From Actinomycetospora sp. NBRC 106375 (GTDB lineage Bacteria; Actinomycetota; Actinomycetes; Mycobacteriales; Pseudonocardiaceae): a stretch of 64,000 nt of DNA. The stretch's first letter is position 1. Each line of letters opens with the position of its first letter. Shown here piece by piece: positions 57,705 to 64,000 of the stretch. The notes under the pieces are model-generated. The model made no database searches. It saw only the letters and a program-made list of their open reading frames with translations, and was not told the origin of the DNA. The position numbers were made by a program, and so were the translations under genes. The DNA lies in the NCBI RefSeq assembly GCF_030269665.1, contig NZ_BSTS01000007.1:186001-250000 (forward strand), in the 5' to 3' direction.

Positions 57705-60700
57705 GTGGCGGGCACGCACGCGCGCTCGTCGGGGCGGCGCCATGCCGCTGACGCCGTCGACCCTGTCGACCCTGTCGACCCGGGCGACGACGCCGACCGG
57801 GGCGCGCACGGCGCCTCCGGCGGCCGGCGCTCCCGCGCCGCGGACGACCGCGGCCGGTCCGAGCAGCCGTCGCGTTCCGAGCGGCACAGCCGGGACGACG
57901 ACTACGGCGACGTCGTCCGCGCGCGGATCACCGGCGAGCCGGCCCCGTCCTCGCCCCCCGTCGGCTTCCCCTCCGCCCTCTCCACCGGCTCCTTCCGCTC
58001 CCGTACGAGCACCGGCACGTTCGCCGGCGCGCGATCCGGCGCCCGTGCCGACCGCGGGGCCACGTCCACCGGCCGAGGCGCGGCGAGCACGAGGACCGAC
58101 GCGGCGGCCTCGTCGCGACCGGCGTCCTCGTCCGGCCCGTCGGCCCCGTCGAGCGCGGCGACCTCGTCCCGCCCGCCGGCCTCCTCCGCGTCGGCTCCGG
58201 CGGGGCGCGCCCCCGCTGTGCCACCCACCGTCCCGCCGCCTCCGCCGAAGGGCACCGCCGCGCCGCCGACCGGACGCCGCCCGGGAGCTGGGGCGCCGGG
58301 CGCGCGGCCGCAGGGCGCGGGCCGGGGCCAGAACTCGACGCAGGCCCCGACGCAGGCGCCGACGCAGACCCCCGCACCGCCGCCCGCGACGCCCGCCCCG
58401 AACGGCCGGCCGCCGCAGGGCCAGGCCCCGAAGCCGCCTGCCGGCGCGCCGCCGCGCGGTGCGGCCGCGGGCGGGCCCGCGGCGGGTCGTGCACCCGATG
58501 GCGGCCCGGCGCCGGCCGGCCCCGCTCCTGGTGGCCCCGCTCCTGGTGGCGCTGCTCCTGGTGGCGCTGCTCCTGGTGGCGCTGCTCCTGGTGGCGCTGC
58601 TCCTGGTGGCGCTGCTCCTGGTCGCGCCACGCCTCAGGGCCCCGGTCCCCGTGGTGCGGGTGCCGCCCCCGCCACCCCCGCCGCACCGCCGAGCGGTGCA
58701 CCCGGCGCCGGAGCGCCGCAGGGGAACCGTCCCGCCGGCCCGGCCGCTCCGGCCACGCCTCCGCCGGCCGGTCCTGCCGGCCCCGGCCGCCCCGCCGGTC
58801 CGCCCGCGCGCCCGCCCGCCGCGCCCGGCGCGCCCGCGGCGCCACCGGCGACGACCGGCACCGCCGGACCCCGCCCGCCGGCCGGGCCGGCACGCCCTGT
58901 CGGCGCGCCGGCACCTCCGGCCGGTTCCGGAGCGCGCCCGGCCGCGGCGCCCGGCCGCCCCGGAGGCCCGCCTCCCGGCGGCACCGCGAGCCCCGTCGCG
59001 CCCGGCCGTGACGCGCCCGGACGCCCCGCGCAGCCGACGACTGCCGCGACGGCGACGAGCACCGCTCTCGCCGCGCCGCCCACGAGCACCGACACGACGT
59101 CGGCCCCGCAGCGCCCGGCGCGCCCCACCGGCACGGCCGCGATGCCCGCCGTCGACGCGCCGTCGCCCCGCGGGCCGGGGTCGGGTCCGCTGCCGCGCGA
59201 CCGCAAGGGCCGCCGCGACCGCGACGACGACGCGCTCGACGAGCAGGACCTCGAGGACCTCCCCGAGGAGGACGACCTCGACGATCTCGACCAGGAGGAC
59301 GACGAGGACGACGACGCCACCCGCGCCGCCCCGCGCAGCGGGCGCGCGACCGCCCGCCACGGTGCGGCCGCCCGCGCGACGTCGCGCACCTCGTCCCGCT
59401 CCACGACGCGCCCGCGCAACCCCGCGAAGCGCCCCGCCACCCGCAGCGGCGGCCGGGCCGGCACGAGCCGCACCATGGCCGCCCGGAACACGGCGGGCTC
59501 CCGCGCGCCGGTCAGCACGGTCCCCCGGGGACGGTTCGCCGTCCTCGTCGCGACGGTGCTGTCGGCCGTCGCCGCGCGGATCGTCGGCCTGCCCGGCGGG
59601 GAGCGGGTCGTCGCGTTCGGCCGCCGGATGCGCGACCGGGCCGTGCTCTACCTCGACGGCCCGCACCCCGAGGCGCTCACGGCGACCGCCCTGCGCTGGC
59701 GCCGGGTGCGGCGCAGCGTCTACGCCGGCCTCGCCGCGATGGTCGCCGCACCCGTGCTGTCGATGGTGCTGGGCTTCATCTTCATCCCGGTGCCCAACGC
59801 CGACGACGCCGTCGAGAGCCAGCTCAACACCGTCTCGTTCGCCGACGGCTCCGTGCTCGCGCGCATCGCGCCCGGCGAGCAGGGCAACCGGCAGAAGGTC
59901 AACCTCGACCAGGTGCCGCCGCCGGTGCGCTTCGCCGTGCTCTCGGCCGAGGACCGCAGCTTCTTCTCCAACAGCGGCTTCGACATCACCGGCTTCGGCC
60001 GCGCGGTCTACAAGAACCTCACCGGCGGCAGCGGCGGCGGATCGACGATCACGCAGCAGTACGTCAAGAACGCGATGGTGGGCGACGAGTACTCGCTGAC
60101 ACGCAAGTACAAGGAGCTCATCATCTCCTTGAAGATCTCCCAGGAGCGCTCGAAGGACGAGATCCTGGGGGACTACCTCAACAGCATCTACTTCGGCCGC
60201 GGCGCCTACGGCATCCAGGCGGCGTCGCAGGCGTACTTCGGCAAGCCGGTCGAGACGCTGAACCCGGCCGAGGGCGCGCTCCTGGCGGGGGTCATCCAGG
60301 CGCCGTCGAAGTGGGATCCGGCCCAGAACCTCGACGAGTCCGTGCGCCGCTGGAACTACGTCATGGACGGCATGGTCGCCCAGGGCTGGCTGCCGGCGCC
60401 GGAGCGCGCGGCGGCGCAGTTCCCGGCCACGGTGCCGCCCCGTCGCGTCACCGGCGGCGTGCCCGACGACGACCGCGGCCACATCTACAGCGCCGTCCGC
60501 GACGAACTGCGCACGCTCGGCATCGACGAGGACGCGCTGGTGACGCAGGGCCTGCAGATCCAGACGACGATCCAGCCCCAGGCGCAGCGCGAGGCGGCCG
60601 AGGCGAACCAACGGCAGATGCGCGGCCAGCCGGACAACCTGCGCAGCGCGACGGTGTCGGTCGACCCGCGGACCGGCGGCATCCTGGCGTACTACGGCGG

Positions 60701-61769
60701 CGCCAACGGCTCGGGCCTCGACTACGCCCGCGTGGAGAAGCAGGCCGGCTCGACGTTCAAGCCGTTCGTGCTGCTCGCGGCCCTCCAGCACGACCCGCCG
60801 ATCGGGATCTCGACGGAGTTCGACGGCCGCTCGATCCCCGGCCAGACCCCGCGCAACGTGGACGGCGCCGACTGCGCCAACTGCAGCCTCAAGCGCGCGA
60901 TGACGCTGTCGAACAACGTCGTCTACAACGCGCTGGGCAACAAGGTGGGGCCGCAGGCCGTCGCGGCCGCCGCGCGGCAGGCGGGCATCTCCCAGCCGAT
61001 GGACAACCCGAACTCGGGCATCGCGCTGGGCAACCAGGAGACGACGGCGGTCGACCTCGCGTCGGCGTACGCGACGTTCTCCAACGAGGGCGTCTACCAC
61101 CGCCCGCACCTCGTCCAGCGCGTCACGACGGCCAACGGCGAGGTGCTGTTCGACCAGTCGACCGACCAGGGCGAGCAGCGCATCGACCCGCGGGTGGCGC
61201 GCAACGTCACCGAGGCCATGCGGGACGTCCCCGAGTACGACGGGGTGTCGCTGCAGGGCGGCCGGCAGTCGGCGGCGAAGACCGGCACCGTGCAGTCGCA
61301 CGTCGCGGACCAGAACAACGACGCGTGGATGGCGGGCTTCACGCCGGGAGCCTCGACGGCCGTCTGGGTCGGCACCGACGACAACACGCCGATCAAGACC
61401 TCCGACGGTCGCCCGGTCTACGGCCACGGGCTGCCCAGCGAGATCTGGAAGTCCTTCATGGACGACGCGCTGGACGACACGCCGCGCCAGACGTTCGGGC
61501 CGTTCACCCCGGTCGCGGGCTCCGACCCGGGCGACACGGCGAGCCACGCGGACTCGTCGTCGCCGTCACCGTCGACCAGCGCGGCGCCGCGGTCGTCCTC
61601 GACGCCCACGTCGACGACCACCCCGCCGGCCGATACGAACGCTCCGGCCCAGCAGCCCGGGGAGGCACCGGCCGACGCGCCCGCCGCGGGCGACCCGGCG
61701 GCCGCGGGGGCGCCCGGCAACGCGGCCGAGGGCGACGCCCCGGCGGGCGCCGATCCGCCCGGGAACTAG
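57705..61769 (+). CDS. Class A penicillin-binding protein with giant disordered N-terminus
   Basis: 1354 residues from GTG 57705, with GGGGAGG upstream. Residues 1 to about 610 are cytoplasmic, Pro/Ala/Gly-rich, with VDPVDPVDPGDD, tandem PGGAA units and an acidic run (LEDLPEEDDLDDLDQEDDED). One TM lies about 670-695. The GT51 transglycosylase has EDRSFFSNSGFD near 750. The transpeptidase has the SxxK serine in AGSTFKPF near 1015, SNN and KTGT near 1191. A Ser/Thr/Pro-rich tail ends it. It polymerises and cross-links peptidoglycan outside the membrane. The catalytic part is of normal size; the N-terminus is several times longer than in typical PonA proteins. Confidence 0.95.
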   Translation: MAGTHARSSGRRHAADAVDPVDPVDPGDDADRGAHGASGGRRSRAADDRGRSEQPSRSERHSRDDDYGDVVRARITGEPAPSSPPVGFPSALSTGSFRSRTSTGTFAGARSGARADRGATSTGRGAASTRTDAAASSRPASSSGPSAPSSAATSSRPPASSASAPAGRAPAVPPTVPPPPPKGTAAPPTGRRPGAGAPGARPQGAGRGQNSTQAPTQAPTQTPAPPPATPAPNGRPPQGQAPKPPAGAPPRGAAAGGPAAGRAPDGGPAPAGPAPGGPAPGGAAPGGAAPGGAAPGGAAPGGAAPGRATPQGPGPRGAGAAPATPAAPPSGAPGAGAPQGNRPAGPAAPATPPPAGPAGPGRPAGPPARPPAAPGAPAAPPATTGTAGPRPPAGPARPVGAPAPPAGSGARPAAAPGRPGGPPPGGTASPVAPGRDAPGRPAQPTTAATATSTALAAPPTSTDTTSAPQRPARPTGTAAMPAVDAPSPRGPGSGPLPRDRKGRRDRDDDALDEQDLEDLPEEDDLDDLDQEDDEDDDATRAAPRSGRATARHGAAARATSRTSSRSTTRPRNPAKRPATRSGGRAGTSRTMAARNTAGSRAPVSTVPRGRFAVLVATVLSAVAARIVGLPGGERVVAFGRRMRDRAVLYLDGPHPEALTATALRWRRVRRSVYAGLAAMVAAPVLSMVLGFIFIPVPNADDAVESQLNTVSFADGSVLARIAPGEQGNRQKVNLDQVPPPVRFAVLSAEDRSFFSNSGFDITGFGRAVYKNLTGGSGGGSTITQQYVKNAMVGDEYSLTRKYKELIISLKISQERSKDEILGDYLNSIYFGRGAYGIQAASQAYFGKPVETLNPAEGALLAGVIQAPSKWDPAQNLDESVRRWNYVMDGMVAQGWLPAPERAAAQFPATVPPRRVTGGVPDDDRGHIYSAVRDELRTLGIDEDALVTQGLQIQTTIQPQAQREAAEANQRQMRGQPDNLRSATVSVDPRTGGILAYYGGANGSGLDYARVEKQAGSTFKPFVLLAALQHDPPIGISTEFDGRSIPGQTPRNVDGADCANCSLKRAMTLSNNVVYNALGNKVGPQAVAAAARQAGISQPMDNPNSGIALGNQETTAVDLASAYATFSNEGVYHRPHLVQRVTTANGEVLFDQSTDQGEQRIDPRVARNVTEAMRDVPEYDGVSLQGGRQSAAKTGTVQSHVADQNNDAWMAGFTPGASTAVWVGTDDNTPIKTSDGRPVYGHGLPSEIWKSFMDDALDDTPRQTFGPFTPVAGSDPGDTASHADSSSPSPSTSAAPRSSSTPTSTTTPPADTNAPAQQPGEAPADAPAAGDPAAAGAPGNAAEGDAPAGADPPGN
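58524..58628 (+). repeat. Seven tandem 15-base units inside the PBP gene
   Basis: Unit GCTCCTGGTGGCGCT, coding Ala-Pro-Gly-Gly-Ala; the middle five are identical, the first and last vary. Unit length is a multiple of three, so copy number can change without a frameshift. Confidence 0.9.
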
Positions 61770-62209
61770 CCGAGCGTGAAGTCCGCGTCGTCGAAGCCCG
61801 GGCTCACGACGCAGGTCACCAGCACCTCGACGCCGGCGTCCGGTGCGGGCGCGGCGCGCTGCCACACGCCGCCGGCGACGAGGGCGTGGGCGGCGTGGCC
61901 GTCCTCGACGCGGTCGCCCAGGACGATCTCCTCGGCCTCCGCGTCGGGCACCGGGCGCTCGCCGTCGCCGCCCAGCCACAGCGACAGCGCCGGGCCCCGG
62001 TGCCAGCACCACAGCTCATCGGAGCGCACCCGGTGCCAGCGGGACTCCTCGCCGGGGGCGAGGACGTAGTGGATCGCGGTGGCGCTCGCCCGCGGACCGG
62101 GGTAACCGGCCGGCTGCAGCGTCGGCGCCGCCGTCCAGGTGCGGCGGAACCAGCCGCCCTCGGGGTGCGGCGCGAGGCCGAGCGTCCGAGCCAGCGGCGG
62201 CGGGGTCAT
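61766..62209 (-). CDS. Cupin-fold protein, DUF985 family
   Basis: 147 residues from ATG 62209. LGLAPHPEGGWFRRTW, then SATAIHYVLAPGEESRWHRV and DELWCWHRGPALSLWLGG are the DUF985 signatures. The jelly roll ends TCVVSPGFDDADFTL. Family function unproven; sugar-phosphate or lectin-like binding has been proposed. Its stop overlaps the penicillin-binding-protein stop (CTAG), and its start overlaps the next gene upstream by 4 bases. Confidence 0.9.
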   Translation of the reverse strand: MTPPPLARTLGLAPHPEGGWFRRTWTAAPTLQPAGYPGPRASATAIHYVLAPGEESRWHRVRSDELWCWHRGPALSLWLGGDGERPVPDAEAEEIVLGDRVEDGHAAHALVAGGVWQRAAPAPDAGVEVLVTCVVSPGFDDADFTLG

Positions 62210-62631
62210 CCCGCCACGTTCAGGGACGAGACGACCTTGGACGGGTGCAGGCGCACCACGAGCTCGCCGGGCACGGCGTTGCGGCGCCCGTACTCCTCGG
62301 CCCGGTCGGCGCCCATGTAGCGCGCGCCCAGGTCGGTGGCGGTGCGGAGCAGCTCGTCGGGGTCCTCCGAGAGCGTCACCGAGCCCTGCACCTGGACGAA
62401 GGCGTACGGCGGTTCCTGGAGGTCGACACAGAGCACGACGCGCGGGTCGCGGGCGAACGCCTTGCCCTTCGCGGTGTCGGAACCGGTGTTGAAGACGATC
62501 GTGCCGTTCTCGACGAGGAACCAGATCGGGGCCACCAGCGGGCGGCCGTCGCGGGCGGTCCACCCGATCTTGCCGGTGCGGGTGCCGTCGGTCAGGAATG
62601 CGACGATGTCGGGGTCGCTGAGGTCCGCCAT
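62206..62631 (-). CDS. PPOX-class F420-type flavin/deazaflavin protein
   Basis: 141 residues from ATG 62631. Split barrel: DIVAFLTDGTRTGKIGWTAR, GRPLVAPIWFLVENGTIVFN, GKAFARDPRVVLCVD and YAFVQVQGSVTLSED, ending RLHPSKVVSSL. This is the actinobacterial F420-dependent PPOX branch, which uses F420H2 to reduce biliverdin-like or other substrates. Coupled to the DUF985 gene. Confidence 0.9.
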   Translation of the reverse strand: MADLSDPDIVAFLTDGTRTGKIGWTARDGRPLVAPIWFLVENGTIVFNTGSDTAKGKAFARDPRVVLCVDLQEPPYAFVQVQGSVTLSEDPDELLRTATDLGARYMGADRAEEYGRRNAVPGELVVRLHPSKVVSSLNVAG

Positions 62632-62655
62632 GGCCGCGAGCCTAGGCGCGGCGCC

Positions 62656-63303
62656 TCACCGGTCGCCGCGTTCCGCGTCCCACTCCTCGGGGGTGTTGAC
62701 GCCCCGTCCGGCGCGCAGGTCCTGGTCGGCGGCGGCGACGTCCGGGTCGGCGAGGAGGTCGGCGGGGAGGATCTCGCGGACCCTGCTCGCGGCCACCAGC
62801 GCGCCGGTCCGGCGCTCGCCGCGGGCGAGGAGGTCCTCGGCGCGGGCGGCCAGGGTGGTGGCGTACGCCGCGAGGAGGGGCTGGCGGTGCCCGTCCAGCA
62901 CCGGCACGGCGACCTCGACCGGGGGCACGCGGTGGGCGAGCACCGCGCGGACCACGGCGGCGTGCAGGTGGGGCAGGTCGACCGCGGCGACGAACGCCGT
63001 CGCCGCGCCGGTGCCGGCGGCCGCCGCGAGTCCGGTGGCGAGCCCGCGCAGGGGGCCGTCGTCGGGCACCGGATCGTGGACGACACGGCACCGCCCGTGC
63101 CACCGCCGTCCGGCGGTGTCCGGCGGCAACGCCCGCGAGCCCTCGGCGGCGCCCACCACGAGCAGCGGCCCGTCGACGGCCTCGGCGAGGACGTCGAGGA
63201 CGTGGCCGAGCAGCGTCGTCCCGCCGAGCGGCAGCAGGGCCTTGTCGCGGCCCATCCGGCGGGACCGCCCCCCCGCGAGCACGACACCGGCCGCGGCGCT
63301 CAC
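62656..63303 (-). CDS. mobA: Molybdenum cofactor guanylyltransferase MobA-like
   Basis: 215 residues from GTG 63303; upstream GTGs in frame are possible. GVVLAGGRSRRMGRDKALLP is the nucleotide-binding start of MobA-type enzymes, followed by TAFVAAVDLPHLHAAVV (metal Asp) and VAVPVLDGHRQPLLAAYATT. It attaches GMP to molybdopterin; some short relatives use CTP or act on F420 precursors, so the exact substrate is not certain. Gap of 24 bases to the F420-type gene. Confidence 0.85.
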   Translation of the reverse strand: MSAAAGVVLAGGRSRRMGRDKALLPLGGTTLLGHVLDVLAEAVDGPLLVVGAAEGSRALPPDTAGRRWHGRCRVVHDPVPDDGPLRGLATGLAAAAGTGAATAFVAAVDLPHLHAAVVRAVLAHRVPPVEVAVPVLDGHRQPLLAAYATTLAARAEDLLARGERRTGALVAASRVREILPADLLADPDVAAADQDLRAGRGVNTPEEWDAERGDR

Positions 63304-63389
63304 CGGACGTGCCCACGTGAGGTACGCGACCGGTTGGGCGCCTCGGGGCCCGGACACCCGAGGGACGACACGCTGATGTGTGACCGGAG

Positions 63390-63620
63390 GTGACCACAGT
63401 GATCGGCAGCACCGAGCGCCGCCCGGAGCCCGAGGACGCCCGCCGCGGGTGGGTGGCCCCGACGCCGGCGGACGCCGACGAGGCCGCGATCGACCGCGCC
63501 ATGGCCGAGGCCGAGCGCGCGGTGGCAGAGGGCACCGCGACCGACGAGCAGCGGGACCGTGTCCGCCGCATGGGCGACGCGCGGACCCACGAGCAGCGGC
63601 GGGCCGCTTTCCGCGACTGA
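63390..63620 (+). CDS. Small charged hypothetical protein
   Basis: 76 residues from GTG 63390, diverging from mobA. RRGWVAPTPADADEAAIDRA, then a helix MAEAERAVAEGTATDEQRDR and ARTHEQRRAAF. No TM or signal. Not recognised. The end lies 24 bases from the convergent cutinase-like gene. Confidence 0.55.
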   Translation: MTTVIGSTERRPEPEDARRGWVAPTPADADEAAIDRAMAEAERAVAEGTATDEQRDRVRRMGDARTHEQRRAAFRD

Positions 63621-63644
63621 ACCCCTGCCCACCGCCGGACACCC

Positions 63645-64000
63645 TCAGCCGCTCGCGGCGGTGCCGACGGTGCTCGCGGAGGTGCCGGTCACGAGGGCGT
63701 CGACCCCCCGCTCGAGCACCGTGAACAGCGGCGTCCCCGCCGGCCCGACCGCGAGCGTGGGGTAGGAGCGGTGGGCGCCGGAGAACCAGCCCTCGCGGAA
63801 CGCGCGGACGTCGAGGTTCTCGGTCGCGCAGATCGGGTCGCCCGGCGCGCAGACCTCGTAGACCCGGCCGTCGTAGACGTCGAGCTCGCGGGTCGGCCGG
63901 GGCCCGAGCAGGCCGCGGCCCGGCGTCTCGATCAGGTTGGGCGAGAGGGGGTCGCGCCGCGGGCTGCCGAGCATCACCGCGCCGCCGATCCGCTCCGGTG
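63645..64000 (-). CDS. Cutinase-family esterase (partial, N-terminus off window)
   Basis: The minus frame is open to the right edge; only about 118 C-terminal residues are seen. GGAVMLGSPRRDPLSPN follows the usual sheet after the nucleophile elbow; VCAPGDPICATENL holds the catalytic Asp between the two disulfide cysteines; HRSYPTLAV holds the catalytic His. These are the C-terminal marks of secreted cutinase-like esterases. The serine elbow lies outside the window, so activity cannot be judged. Confidence 0.8.
   Translation of the reverse strand, partial: PERIGGAVMLGSPRRDPLSPNLIETPGRGLLGPRPTRELDVYDGRVYEVCAPGDPICATENLDVRAFREGWFSGAHRSYPTLAVGPAGTPLFTVLERGVDALVTGTSASTVGTAASG

Noticed and set aside
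58524-58628. Evenly spaced repeats that could suggest CRISPR or a minisatellite
   Set aside because: Units abut without spacers and are in frame with the PGGAA coding repeat; no cas genes are present in the window.
57522-61547. 1341-codon open frame on the minus strand, opposite the penicillin-binding protein
   Set aside because: Its translation is Arg/Gly/Ala noise without family motifs. Stop codons are rare in such GC-rich DNA and the plus strand codes an unmistakable penicillin-binding protein.

Overview
The window is very GC-rich, dense in genes and typically actinobacterial. Wall arabinan and galactan genes (dprE1, dprE2, three Emb-type arabinosyltransferases, a GlfT1-type galactofuranosyltransferase and its ABC exporter), a Bpa-type proteasome activator, a WhiB protein, a cutinase-like fragment and an F420-type flavin protein point to a mycolata relative in or near the Pseudonocardiaceae. 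The gene order around 5.3-24.2 kb resembles the Mycobacterium tuberculosis Rv3777-Rv3795 block. This placement is inference from gene content; no marker gene is present to name a genus.

Layout. 0-5 kb: an edge-truncated MFS gene, two tandem chaplin-like secreted proteins, mscL and a membrane acyltransferase. 5.3-21.7 kb: the arabinogalactan block, nearly all on the minus strand (dprE2, dprE1, emb, emb, a divergent gtrA-type gene, a third emb, glfT1, wzt, wzm, bpa). 21.7-24.8 kb: a PLP-fold protein without the usual lysine, a quinone oxidoreductase facing a MarR regulator across a palindrome, and tRNA-Ser(TGA).

24.87 to about 37.6 kb: an integrated actinomycete integrative and conjugative element (AICE). 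One overlapping minus-strand operon runs whiB, unknown genes, FtsK-type translocase, small membrane protein, xis, int, ending beside the tRNA 3' end. A GntR regulator diverges from it over two copies of an ATTGnCTAGACAAT operator. A RepSA-type initiator lies at the far end. Between GntR and RepSA is AT-richer cargo: a SLATT-type membrane protein and a protein with a nucleoside-deoxyribosyltransferase/TIR-like domain plus TPR-like repeats. A one-TM, beta-rich protein lies beyond RepSA. The cargo is the best candidate in the window for an undescribed conflict or antiphage system.

37.6-64 kb: ordinary chromosome. It holds an AdoMet-decarboxylase-like protein, LtrA, two DUF1990-type proteins, an acyltransferase overlapping an aminotransferase antisense, a dienelactone-hydrolase fold, an MprF-type lysyltransferase, a zinc dehydrogenase, tRNA-Ser(GCT) and tRNA-Arg(ACG), a flavin protein facing a CGNR regulator, a VOC protein behind a perfect palindrome, CsbD, DUF3048 and DUF1707 proteins, a Ser/Thr kinase with its membrane part first, an amidase-SDR pair, a class A penicillin-binding protein with a huge disordered N-terminus, MobA, and a cutinase-like gene cut by the edge. 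Several intergenic gaps carry small palindromic repeats, at least three families of them shared between distant gaps.
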